From Rhodobacter huangdaonensis (lineage in GTDB: Bacteria; Pseudomonadota; Alphaproteobacteria; Rhodobacterales; Rhodobacteraceae): a stretch of 64,000 nt of DNA. The translations under genes were made by a program, and so were the position numbers. Location of the stretch: contig NZ_SAVA01000001.1 in assembly GCF_004022465.1 (NCBI RefSeq), positions 124,001-188,000 on the forward strand, written 5' to 3'. The notes beneath the pieces were generated by a model. That model searched no databases. It was not told the origin of the DNA and saw only the letters and a program-made list of their open reading frames with translations. Below, in pieces: positions 51,722 through 59,624 of the stretch. The first letter of the stretch is position 1. Each line of letters begins with the position of its first letter.

Positions 51722-53274
51722 CAGCTGTCCAGCCAGACCTTTTCGGCGAGCCGGGCGCCCATCAGGTTGAACATCGGGTGCGGGGTCACGCCCTTCACCT
51801 TCTTCGACACGCCGTCGAGATAGTCGCCGAACATCGGGATCATCGCGCCGCCCTCGTCATGGATCATGCGCTGCAGCTCCCAATAGATCTCGCGCCGCTT
51901 CTGGTCGTCAAGCAGCGCCCGGGCCTCGCCCAGCAGCCGGTCGAAATCGGCATTGGCCCAATGCGTGTCATTCTGCGCCGAGGCCGAGGAATAGGCGATG
52001 GTCAGCATCTGGTCCGCCGTCGGCCGCCCGCCCCAGTAGGACATGCAGAACGGCGCCTTCATCCAGACATTGTCCCAGTAGCCATCGGCCGGCTCGCGCT
52101 GGATCGTCACCTCGATGCCCGCGGGCGCCGCCGCGGTGCGATAGATCGCCGCCGCGTCGACCGCTCCCGGGAAGGCCGCATCCGAGCTTTGCAGCGTCAG
52201 CTTCAGCCCGTCCATGCCGGCCTGTTTCAGGAAGAACTTCGCCTTCTCCGGATCATAGGCGCGCTGCGCCAGCTCGGTGTTGAAGAAGCGGTCGGTGACC
52301 GGGATCGGGTGGTCGTTGCCAAGCGTGCCATAGCCCAAAAGCGCGGTCTGCAGCAGCTGTTCACGGTTGACCGCGTATTTCACCGCCTGACGCACGTTCA
52401 CATCGGTGAAGGGCGCCTGCGTGCAATCCATCAGGAAGGTGTAGTGCTGCCCGCCCTTCGAGCGCACGATCTGCAGGGTCTTGTTGCGGGCGAGCAGGTC
52501 GACGGTCTTGAAGTCGAGGCTGTTGATCGCCTGCACCTGCCCCGACATCAGCGCATTGGTCCGCGCCGCGATGTCGTTGATGACGATCACCTCGACCGCA
52601 TCGACATTGGCGCAGCCGGGCTTCCAGTAATTCGGGTTGCGGCTGAAGCGGGCGCGCACGCCGGGCTCGATGCTTTCCGGGATGAAGGGGCCGGTGCCGA
52701 TCGGGTTCATCCAGTCGGTGAAGCCCGCGGGCACCACCAGGAAGTGATAGTCCGACAGCACATAGGGCAGGTCGGCATTGCCGGAGGCGAGGGTGATCTT
52801 CACCTCGTGCTCCGACAGCTTCTGCACCTCGGCGAAGGCCGCCGCGACCGAGCGCGCCGCCGAGGAGCTGTCGCCGCGGTGCAGGTTCAGCGAATAGACC
52901 ACGTCATCGGCGGTCAGCGCCTTGCCGTTGTGGAAGGTCACGCCCTGGCGCACCTTGAACACCCATTCCAGCGCCCCCGCGCCCGCTTCCCAGCTTTCGA
53001 ACAGCTCGGGCCGGGCGATGTTGTCGGCGTCGATCTCGACGAGGCCGTTCATCACCATGTAGGCCTGGTTCACCGGCACCCAGTCGTTCAGCTTGCGCAG
53101 GTCGAAATCGTCGGTGGTCGAGCCGCCGCCGATGCCCATGCGCAGCAGCCCGCCGCGCTTCGGCGCATCCTCGGCGCGCAGCTGCCCGGGCAGCAGCGAC
53201 AGCGCCGAAAGCCCCGCGGCGCCGGCCAGCAAGCCGCGGCGCCCGATCTGAAATTCCTGTCCTCGTGTCGTCAT
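51721..53274 (-). CDS. Peptide-type ABC transporter substrate-binding protein (SBP family 5)
   Basis: A 517-residue periplasmic protein. A twin-arginine-like signal (GRRGLLAGAAGLSALSLLPG, residues 11-30) precedes KRGGLLRMGIGGGSTTDDFD. WVFKVRQGVTFHNGKALTAD and PIGTGPFIPESIEPGVRARFS, with ATGs placed at DDVVYSLNLHRG, are the classical family 5 motifs. ATG 53274 is the conserved start; the frame is open further upstream but with an Arg-rich, improbable N-terminus. First gene of the importer operon. Substrates of the family range from peptides to nickel and opines; the neighbouring hydrolase suggests a peptide or amide. Confidence 0.93.
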   Translation of the reverse strand: MTTRGQEFQIGRRGLLAGAAGLSALSLLPGQLRAEDAPKRGGLLRMGIGGGSTTDDFDLRKLNDWVPVNQAYMVMNGLVEIDADNIARPELFESWEAGAGALEWVFKVRQGVTFHNGKALTADDVVYSLNLHRGDSSSAARSVAAAFAEVQKLSEHEVKITLASGNADLPYVLSDYHFLVVPAGFTDWMNPIGTGPFIPESIEPGVRARFSRNPNYWKPGCANVDAVEVIVINDIAARTNALMSGQVQAINSLDFKTVDLLARNKTLQIVRSKGGQHYTFLMDCTQAPFTDVNVRQAVKYAVNREQLLQTALLGYGTLGNDHPIPVTDRFFNTELAQRAYDPEKAKFFLKQAGMDGLKLTLQSSDAAFPGAVDAAAIYRTAAAPAGIEVTIQREPADGYWDNVWMKAPFCMSYWGGRPTADQMLTIAYSSASAQNDTHWANADFDRLLGEARALLDDQKRREIYWELQRMIHDEGGAMIPMFGDYLDGVSKKVKGVTPHPMFNLMGARLAEKVWLDS

Positions 53275-53404
53275 CTTGCCCCGCACGCTTTCGCGCCGTC
53301 TCCCTGCTGCTGCCCCTGACCGGGGTCGCTTCGTTGTTTCCACGAACCTAGGGAAACCGCCCCGGCGGGCAAATGAATTTCCGTCATACCCCCGTGACGG
53401 GCGG

Positions 53405-54322
53405 TCAGGCGCCCTGCCCCTGCGGCACGGCCACCTCCGTGCCGTGGCGGTTGCCGGCGACCAGCCAGTCGGCCAGACGCCGGGCCGACTGGCGCAGGTG
53501 GCGCTGGCTCGAGCGCATCAGGTAATATTGTCCCTGCCCGGTCAGCCGATGCGGATGCGCCTCGACCAGCCGGCCGGCGTCGATCAGATCCTGCACCAGC
53601 CAGGTCCAGCCCATGGCGACGCCGATGCCCTGCATCGCGGCCTCGATCGCCAGCCGGTAGCTGCCCATCTTCCAGCGCATGGTGTCAGGCGGCAGCGCGA
53701 CGTCGGCGCTGAACAGCCAGTTGCCCCAATCCGTCCATTCCTTGAAGGTTTCCTCCATCGTCAGCAGCAGCGGCGCCTCCATCTCGAGCAGCGGCGGCTG
53801 GCCCGGGGCGCTGACCGGCACCATCCGCTCGGGGCCGAGCGGCTGCATGACGAAATCGGCCATCCGCACCGGGCGGTGATAGATCCCCAGATCGTATTCG
53901 TCGGGCCGCAGCTGCGAGATGTTCTCGTCCACCCGCAGCTTCAGCTCGAGCCAGGGCAGATCGCGGCGCAGCGCGGCAAGCCGCGGCATGATCCACAGAT
54001 CGGCCACGCCCTGCGAACAGGCCAGCACCACGCGATGGCTGTCGCGCGCGCCCTGCATCCCCTCGCCCAGCACCGAGAGCGCATCCATCGCCTGCCCGAC
54101 ATGCAGCGCATATTCCTGGCCGAGCGCGTTCAGCACCACGCCCGAAGCGGTGCGCTCGAACAGCACCGCGCCGATATGATCCTCGAGCCGCGAGATCTGC
54201 CGGCTCACCCCGCTTTGCGTCAGCCCCAGCATCTGTGCCGCGGCCGAGATCGAGCCGCAGCGCGCCACCGTCTGGAAGGCGATCAGGGCGTTGAGCGGGG
54301 GAATGCGCTGGCCGGTCGTCAT
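53405..54322 (-). CDS. LysR-family transcriptional regulator (GcvA-like)
   Basis: A 305-residue regulator. The N-terminal HTH (PPLNALIAFQTVARCGSISA, AAQMLGLTQSGVSRQISRLE) is followed by a substrate-binding domain (LKLRVDENISQLRPDEYDLG, AMQGIGVAMGWTWLVQDLID), as in the GcvA/AmpR subgroup. ATG 54322 is the usual start; the frame extends upstream without support. It lies 131 bases upstream of the peptide importer on the same strand and may control it. The AT-rich stretch upstream (54381-54396, ATGaaaatttatCAT) may be its operator. Confidence 0.92.
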   Translation of the reverse strand: MTTGQRIPPLNALIAFQTVARCGSISAAAQMLGLTQSGVSRQISRLEDHIGAVLFERTASGVVLNALGQEYALHVGQAMDALSVLGEGMQGARDSHRVVLACSQGVADLWIMPRLAALRRDLPWLELKLRVDENISQLRPDEYDLGIYHRPVRMADFVMQPLGPERMVPVSAPGQPPLLEMEAPLLLTMEETFKEWTDWGNWLFSADVALPPDTMRWKMGSYRLAIEAAMQGIGVAMGWTWLVQDLIDAGRLVEAHPHRLTGQGQYYLMRSSQRHLRQSARRLADWLVAGNRHGTEVAVPQGQGA

Positions 54323-54523
54323 GCGGTCCTCGATTGGGGGCTGGGGTCTGAAATGGCACGAAACCTGTCCGCGCCATGCCATGAAAATTTATCATGCCCC
54401 TATACGCAAGCCCCCCGTTCCGTTTTCCGCCGCCGGGGATAAAACGGCGCCACGCAGCGGCGCATTCGCGGTCCGCGCAAGACATCTTGCCGGCCCCATG
54501 CCGGCATTCTCGGAGTGACGGGC

Positions 54524-54775
54524 ATGAGCCTGCCTGACCTGATCGGCCTCATCGGGGCCGGAGCCTACCTTGGCGCCTATGCGCTGCTGCAGATGGGGCG
54601 GCTTTCCGTCCGCGACGGGCGCTATGCGCTGCTGAACGTGATCGGCGCGCTGGCGCTGATCAGCTCGCTGTTCTGGCAATGGAATCTGGGCGCGTTCGTG
54701 TCGCAAGGCGCGTGGCTGCTGTTCACCGTGGTGGGCTTCCTGCGCAACGCGGCGCCGCCGCGGCGCGCCGCCTGA
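54524..54775 (+). CDS. Small membrane protein, CBU_0592-like
   Basis: An 83-residue protein with three hydrophobic segments (LIGLIGAGAYLGAYALLQMG, LLNVIGALALISSLFW and GAWLLFTVVGFLR) and the family phrase RDGRYALLNVIGALALISS. This is the pattern of the CBU_0592-type membrane proteins of unknown function. ATG 54524 has CGGAG upstream; a GTG at 54515 is in frame but has no site. It stands alone, divergent from the LysR gene and convergent with the ATPase gene. Confidence 0.8.
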   Translation: MSLPDLIGLIGAGAYLGAYALLQMGRLSVRDGRYALLNVIGALALISSLFWQWNLGAFVSQGAWLLFTVVGFLRNAAPPRRAA

Positions 54776-54805
54776 GGCGCACCGCTCGCGAAGACCGGAC
54801 CGGGC

Positions 54806-55870
54806 TCAGGCCGGCAGCACGACCGGCACCGCGCCGGTGCGCAGGCGCAGCACCGCACTCGCCCCCTCGGCCGGAAGCTCGGCCGCGGCCGAGCGCGGCA
54901 CGTCGAGGATCATCTCCTCGCCGCTGGCAATCCGGCCAATCACCCGCAGGCTGCGGCCGTGGAAGACCACGTTCTCGACCCGGATCGGGATGCCGGCACT
55001 GGCGGTCGAGATCTCCAGATCCTCGGGACGCAGGCCCAGCACCACCGCGCTGCCCGCGCCAAAGCCATGCGCCTCGGCCGGCATCGGCAGGCTCGAGCCC
55101 GGCACCTCGAGCCGGCCATCGGCCGAGACCTTGCCCGGCAGCAGGTTCATCGTGCCGATGAAGCCCGCGACGAAACGGGTGGCGGGCCGGTCATAAAGCT
55201 CGGCCGGCGAAGCGATCTGCTCGATCACGCCGCCCTGCATCACCGCGATCCGGTCGGAGATCGACAGCGCCTCGGTCTGGTCATGGGTCACCATCACGAA
55301 GGTGGTGCCCAGCCGCGACTGCAGGTTCTTCAGTTCGATCTGCATCTGCTCGCGCAGGCTCGCATCCAGCGCCGAGAGCGGCTCGTCCAGCAGCAGCAGC
55401 TGCGGCTCGCAGACGATCGCGCGCGCCAAGGCCACGCGCTGACGCTGCCCGCCCGACAGCGCCGAAACCGGGCGTTTCGCCTTGTCGGCAAGGCCCACGA
55501 GATCGAGCGCCTCGCCGACCTTGCGGCGGATCTCGGCCCGCGGCGTGCCGCGCACCGAAAGCCCGAAGGCCACGTTCTCGGCCACGTCCATGTGCGGAAA
55601 GACCGCGTAATCCTGAAACACCGTGTTCACCGGCCGGCGGTTCGGCGGCAGATGGCCGATCTCGGCGCCGCCCAGCAGGATCTGCCCCGCGCTTGCCGCC
55701 TCGAACCCCGCGACCACCCGCAACGTCGTGGTCTTGCCGCAGCCCGAGGGGCCGAGCAGGCTGACGAATTCGCCGGCCGCGATATCAAGGTCGATGTCCT
55801 TCAGGCCGTAATGCCCGTTGCCGAAGATCTTGCTGACCTTGCGCAGGCTCAGGAGCGGGTCATTCGTCAT
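54806..55870 (-). CDS. Polyamine-type ABC transporter ATP-binding protein (PotA-like)
   Basis: A 354-residue ATPase. Walker A GPSGCGKTT, FQDYAVFPHMDVAENVAFGL, signature LSGGQRQRVALARAI, Walker B LLLDEPLSALD and H-loop MVTHDQTEALSISDR are followed by a C-terminal regulatory domain (about 240-350; RFVAGFIGTMNLLPG, VVLGLRPEDLEIS). ATG 55870 follows GGAGGTG. It overlaps the end of the XRE-cupin gene by 11 bases. Last gene of the potB-potC-potD-regulator-potA operon. The substrate is probably a polyamine or related amine. Confidence 0.93.
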   Translation of the reverse strand: MTNDPLLSLRKVSKIFGNGHYGLKDIDLDIAAGEFVSLLGPSGCGKTTTLRVVAGFEAASAGQILLGGAEIGHLPPNRRPVNTVFQDYAVFPHMDVAENVAFGLSVRGTPRAEIRRKVGEALDLVGLADKAKRPVSALSGGQRQRVALARAIVCEPQLLLLDEPLSALDASLREQMQIELKNLQSRLGTTFVMVTHDQTEALSISDRIAVMQGGVIEQIASPAELYDRPATRFVAGFIGTMNLLPGKVSADGRLEVPGSSLPMPAEAHGFGAGSAVVLGLRPEDLEISTASAGIPIRVENVVFHGRSLRVIGRIASGEEMILDVPRSAAAELPAEGASAVLRLRTGAVPVVLPA

Positions 55871-56480
55871 CGCGCACCTCCGATTTCTTGGTGGCATTGA
55901 TCCAGATGATGAGGCAGCGCTCCTCCCCGTCGTTGCGGAAGGAATGCAGCAGCAGCGAGCGGAAGGCGAAGCTGTCGCCGGTGCGCAGATGATAGGTGGT
56001 GCCGTCGATCCCCAGCTGCGCCGAGCCCTGCATCACGAAGCCGAACTCGTGGCCCTGATGCGAATAGGCCTCGGCGGTGCCGCCGCCGGGCTCGATCTCG
56101 ACCAGCATGCCGGTGAGCGCGGCACCGGGCGGGGAGAGGAGTTGCTTGCGCACCCCCTCGGAATGCACCGGGATGTCGCGCCGGTTGCCCGCGCGCACGC
56201 AGTAGATGTCGTTGCTCTCCGCGCTGTCCTCGAGCAGCCGCGCGGCATCGACGCCAAGCGCGGTGGCGAGCGGCCAGAGCGTGCGCACCCGGAGCGAGGA
56301 GACGCCGCGCTCGATCTGGCTGAGTGCGCCCACCGAGATCCCCGCCTGCCCGGCAAGCTCGGTCAGCGACAGCCCCGCCTCGAGCCTCAGCGCGCGCAGG
56401 CGCCGCCCGACCATGATGTCGGCAAGGCGCTCGTCGCGCGCGGCCTCGGCGGCTTCCGTGGAATTGTCCTGACCCATCAT
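55860..56480 (-). CDS. XRE-family regulator with cupin (PuuR-like)
   Basis: A 206-residue regulator. HTH at about 25-85 (RLRALRLEAGLSLTELAGQA, GISVGALSQIERGVSSLRVR) and a cupin at about 120-195 (HSEGVRKQLLSPPG, HQGHEFGFVMQGSAQLG, LRTGDSFAFRSLLLHSFRND). PuuR, the putrescine-responsive repressor, has this plan. Encoded inside the polyamine-type transport operon, it probably represses the operon through the inverted repeat at 59364-59388. ATG 56480 or 56477. Confidence 0.9.
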   Translation of the reverse strand: MMGQDNSTEAAEAARDERLADIMVGRRLRALRLEAGLSLTELAGQAGISVGALSQIERGVSSLRVRTLWPLATALGVDAARLLEDSAESNDIYCVRAGNRRDIPVHSEGVRKQLLSPPGAALTGMLVEIEPGGGTAEAYSHQGHEFGFVMQGSAQLGIDGTTYHLRTGDSFAFRSLLLHSFRNDGEERCLIIWINATKKSEVRDDE

Positions 56481-56508
56481 CTCTTTCTTTTCACTGTCCG
56501 GCTGCGGA

Positions 56509-56527
56509 CGGGGGCCGCCGGCCCCCG
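56509..56527. promoter_or_regulatory. Intercistronic hairpin after the polyamine-binding-protein gene
   Basis: CGGGGGCC (56509-56516) pairs with GGCCCCCG (56520-56527), 3-base loop, no U-run. It lies between the binding-protein stop (56546) and the regulator start (56480), the same position as the hairpins at 11853 and 17256. Confidence 0.6.
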
Positions 56528-56545
56528 CCCCGTTCCTGGCCTTGC

Positions 56546-57586
56546 TCAGCCGCCGGCCTTGATCCGCTCGAACATCTTCGCGAGCTCGTCGTTTTGCTTC
56601 ATCGGCCCGGTGAAGACCGTCGTCGACAGCATCGTCTGCGGATCGGCGGGCAGTTTCAGCGCGTCGAGCTCCTGCTGCGGCACCTCGGCGAAGGCGGTCG
56701 CGGTCGAGGCGCCATAGCCGTAGTTCTCAATCAGTGCCTTGCCCGAGTCGGGCTCGAGCCGGCTGTTGATCAGCTCATAGGCGAGATCGACGTTCTTGGC
56801 GTCCTTCAGCAGCACGAAGCCGCAGGTCCAGGTCAGCATCCCCTCCTTCGGGTTCATGAACTCGACCGGCACGCCCTGCTTCTTCAGCGCCACCGCCGAG
56901 GCGTTCCAGGTCATCGCCGCGACCAGCTCGCCCGAGGCCAGCGACTGCTCGACCGAGGTCATGTCGGTGGTGTAGCTCGACAGCAGCGGGCGCTGTTCGC
57001 GCAGCTTCTCCTCGACCTTCTTCAGCCCCTCGGCATCCATGTCGAAGGGGCTCACCCCCGCCAGCAGCGCCGCGACGACCGGCGTGTCATGCACCGCGTC
57101 GATGGTCGCGAGGCGGCCGGCATATTGCGGATCCCAGAGCATGTTCCAGCTCTGCTCGGCGTCGGGCGCGACCATGTCCGTGCGGTAGAGCACCGAGGTA
57201 TTGCCCCAGTCCCACGGCACCATCCAGACCTTGCCATCGCCCGCCTGGATGTCGGGCAGGTTGCGCAGCACCGGGAAGATATTGTTCCAGTTCTTGATCC
57301 GCGTGGTGTCGATCGGCTGCAGCAGGCCTTCCTTGTTCCAGCGCGCGATCTTGTCATAGCAGGGGTGCGCGACATCGGGGTGGAAGCCCGCCTTGACCTT
57401 GGTGAAGGCGTCGTCGTCATCGCCGAAGACCGAGGTCTCGAGCGCGTCGGGATGCGCCTTCAGGAAGCTCTGGCTGAACTCGGGCAGCTCATAGCCCGAC
57501 CAGGTGAAATAGCTGAGCTTGTCCTCGGCGAGCGCGGGCGTCGCGACCCCGGCCGCAAGCGTCAGGGTGAGCAGCGTCTTCTTCAT
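56546..57586 (-). CDS. Polyamine-type periplasmic binding protein (PotD/PotF-like)
   Basis: A 346-residue binding protein with signal peptide MKKTLLTLTLAAGVATPALA. LSYFTWSGYELPEFSQSF, NPSPLIKE-type variation aside, and ARWNKEGLLQPIDTTRIKN, GKVWMVPWDWGNTSVLYRTD and AAMTWNASAVALKKQG are PotD-type segments, including the acidic and aromatic residues that bind amines. ATG 57586 follows GGAGGTCA. It lies between the permease and regulator genes. Confidence 0.92.
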   Translation of the reverse strand: MKKTLLTLTLAAGVATPALAEDKLSYFTWSGYELPEFSQSFLKAHPDALETSVFGDDDDAFTKVKAGFHPDVAHPCYDKIARWNKEGLLQPIDTTRIKNWNNIFPVLRNLPDIQAGDGKVWMVPWDWGNTSVLYRTDMVAPDAEQSWNMLWDPQYAGRLATIDAVHDTPVVAALLAGVSPFDMDAEGLKKVEEKLREQRPLLSSYTTDMTSVEQSLASGELVAAMTWNASAVALKKQGVPVEFMNPKEGMLTWTCGFVLLKDAKNVDLAYELINSRLEPDSGKALIENYGYGASTATAFAEVPQQELDALKLPADPQTMLSTTVFTGPMKQNDELAKMFERIKAGG

Positions 57587-57659
57587 TGGTGTGACCTCCA
57601 TGTCGTTGTCTGTCTTTGTTTTATTGTCTTTCCGGGGATTTCCCGGCCGTTCCGCCGGC

Positions 57660-58436
57660 TCAGACCCGGCTGCGCCGGCGCAGCAGTTCCGCCAGCCCCG
57701 CAAGCAGCACCGAGACCAGCAGGATCAGCGCGCCAAGCGCCATCACCACCGGCAGCGATTTCGGGAAGCGCAGCTGGCTCCAGATGTAGAGCGGCAGGGT
57801 GGGCTCGGTTCCGGCGAGGAAATAGGCGACGATGAACTCGTCGAACGAGGTGAGGAAGGAGAGCGTGAAGGCCGAGCCGATCGCCGACCAGGCGAGCGGC
57901 AGCACGGCGCGGCGGAACACGGTGAAATCCGAGGCGCCAAGATCGGCCGCCGCCTCGGCGATCGAGCGCGGGATCGCGGCAAAGCGCGCGCGCAGCACGG
58001 TGACGGCCGCGGGCAGGCAGACCAGCACATGGCCCAGCACGATCGCGATCCGCGAGGGGCCGAGGCCGGCGAGATTGACGAGGATCAGCAGCGCGATGCC
58101 GACGATCACGCCCGGAATGAGGATCGGCAGCCGCGCCAGCACCCCGATCAGCCGCGACAGCACGGGGCGCGGGAAGACCTCGAGATAGGTGATCGTGGTG
58201 GCGCAGAGCGTCGCGATGCTGGCCGCGGCGAGGGCGATGACCAGGCTGTTCTTCAGCGCCTGCCCGATCGCCGGGGTTTGCAGCAGCGTGCGATACCACT
58301 CGAGCGTCAGCCCCTTCATCGGAAATGCCGCCTGGATCGAATCGTTGAACGAAAACAGCGGGATCAGCGCGACGGGCAGGTAAAGGAAAACGATATAGGC
58401 GCCGATGTAGAGCGGCAGCAGACGGCCCTGTTTCAT
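57660..58436 (-). CDS. Polyamine-type ABC transporter permease (PotC-like)
   Basis: A 258-residue permease with about six helices. LYIGAYIVFLYLPVALIPLF at the N-terminus, FNDSIQAAFPMKGLTLEWYR, and the EAA region RSIAEAAADLGASDFTVFRR followed by AVLPLAWSAIGSAFTLSFLT and SFDEFIVAYFLAGTE are PotC features. Four-base overlap (ATGA) with the end of the potB-like gene. Confidence 0.94.
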   Translation of the reverse strand: MKQGRLLPLYIGAYIVFLYLPVALIPLFSFNDSIQAAFPMKGLTLEWYRTLLQTPAIGQALKNSLVIALAAASIATLCATTITYLEVFPRPVLSRLIGVLARLPILIPGVIVGIALLILVNLAGLGPSRIAIVLGHVLVCLPAAVTVLRARFAAIPRSIAEAAADLGASDFTVFRRAVLPLAWSAIGSAFTLSFLTSFDEFIVAYFLAGTEPTLPLYIWSQLRFPKSLPVVMALGALILLVSVLLAGLAELLRRRSRV

Positions 58437-59293
58437 GTCCGGCTCCCCCAGCGGCGATCGGCCTGCCGCACCAGCGCGACGGCGATCAGGATGACGAGCA
58501 TGGTGGCGGTGGCGAGTGCGGCACCGAACGGCCAGTCGTTGGCCTTGCCGAACTGTGCCTGGATCAGGGTGCCGATCATCGTGCTGGCCGGGCCGCCGAC
58601 CATCGAGGGCGTGACATAGTCGCCCAGCGTCGGCACGAAGACCACGAGCGCGCCGCCCAGCACCCCGGGCATCGAGATCGGCAGCACCACGCGGCGGAAC
58701 AGCTGCGCCTTCGTGGCGCCGAGATCCGCCCCCGCCTCGAGCAGCGAGGCCGGGATCGTCTGCAGCGCGACATAGATCGGCAGGATCGCGAAGGGGGCAT
58801 AGGCATGGGCGAGCGTCAGCACCACCGCCGCCGGGTTATTGAGGAACATCATCGAGGGCTTGTCCCACAGGCCAAGCTCGATCATCGCCGAGTTCAGCAC
58901 GCCGTTGTAGGCCAGCACGATCTTCCAGGCGAAGACGCGCAGCAGGTAGCTTGTCCAGAACGGCAAGGTGACGAGGAACAGCAGCAGGCCGCGATGCTTG
59001 CCGGCACGGAAGGCCAGATACCAGGCGACCGGATAGGCGGTGACGACGGTGGCGAGCGTCACCAGCCCCGAAATCCACAGCGAGCGCAGCATCACCCGTG
59101 CATAGAGCGGATCGGTCAGGATCTGCGCGAAATTACCCAGCGTCAGCGGCCCGAGGAGAAGCCCCTGGTCATTCACCCGGAACCCAAGCCCCAGCACGAG
59201 CGCGAGCGCGAAGATCACCAGCCCGAAGGTGACCAGCGCCCCCGGCAGTGACATCGCAGACAGGAACCCTGCCCCGTTTGCCAGTCGTCGCAT
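58433..59293 (-). CDS. Polyamine-type ABC transporter permease (PotB-like)
   Basis: A 286-residue permease with about six helices. LPGALVTFGLVIFALALVLG, LLLFLVTLPFWTSYLLRVFA, WKIVLAYNGVLNSAMIELGL, and the EAA loop LLEAGADLGATKAQLFRRVV followed by LGDYVTPSMVGGPASTMIG are PotB features. ATG 59293 (MRRLANG) was preferred over ATG 59305 because GGGAGAG lies between them. The promoter of the operon is at 59369-59397. Confidence 0.94.
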   Translation of the reverse strand: MRRLANGAGFLSAMSLPGALVTFGLVIFALALVLGLGFRVNDQGLLLGPLTLGNFAQILTDPLYARVMLRSLWISGLVTLATVVTAYPVAWYLAFRAGKHRGLLLFLVTLPFWTSYLLRVFAWKIVLAYNGVLNSAMIELGLWDKPSMMFLNNPAAVVLTLAHAYAPFAILPIYVALQTIPASLLEAGADLGATKAQLFRRVVLPISMPGVLGGALVVFVPTLGDYVTPSMVGGPASTMIGTLIQAQFGKANDWPFGAALATATMLVILIAVALVRQADRRWGSRT

Positions 59294-59363
59294 CGTCTCT
59301 CCCATCCCTTGTCGGAAAGATCTCGGCGGAGAATCGGAAACCGGATCTGTATTTTTCTGATTT

Positions 59364-59397
59364 ATGAAAATGTATGAGCCATTTTCATTTCTGTCAA
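59364..59397 (-). promoter_or_regulatory. Promoter with overlapping operator for the polyamine-type operon (gap 59294-59624)
   Basis: On the minus strand TTGACA (59392-59397) and TACATT (59369-59374) are separated by 17 bases, the best sigma-70 promoter of the window. A perfect 9-bp inverted repeat, ATGAAAATG (59364-59372) and CATTTTCAT (59380-59388) with a 7-base centre, covers the -10 and half the spacer. It is the likely operator of the XRE-cupin repressor. The rest of the 331-base gap is GC-rich and must hold the promoter of the exporter genes; I see nothing clear there. Confidence 0.8.
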
Positions 59398-59624
59398 ATC
59401 CCATGGTCCGCGGCGGCCGCCCTGCCCCGGCGCCGCCCGAGGTCGAGGCGCGCGCGCGACCGGACCGGGCATCCGGGGCGCAGGCCGGCGACGGGCAAGC
59501 CGCGCCCCGGACAACGTGACCGACGCACCGACAGCGTTTCAATTCCGCGAGATCCGGTACATAGATTGGAAAGCCGCCCCCGTCCGATACCGGACGACGT
59601 CGGTTGCATGCGAACAGGCCGACC

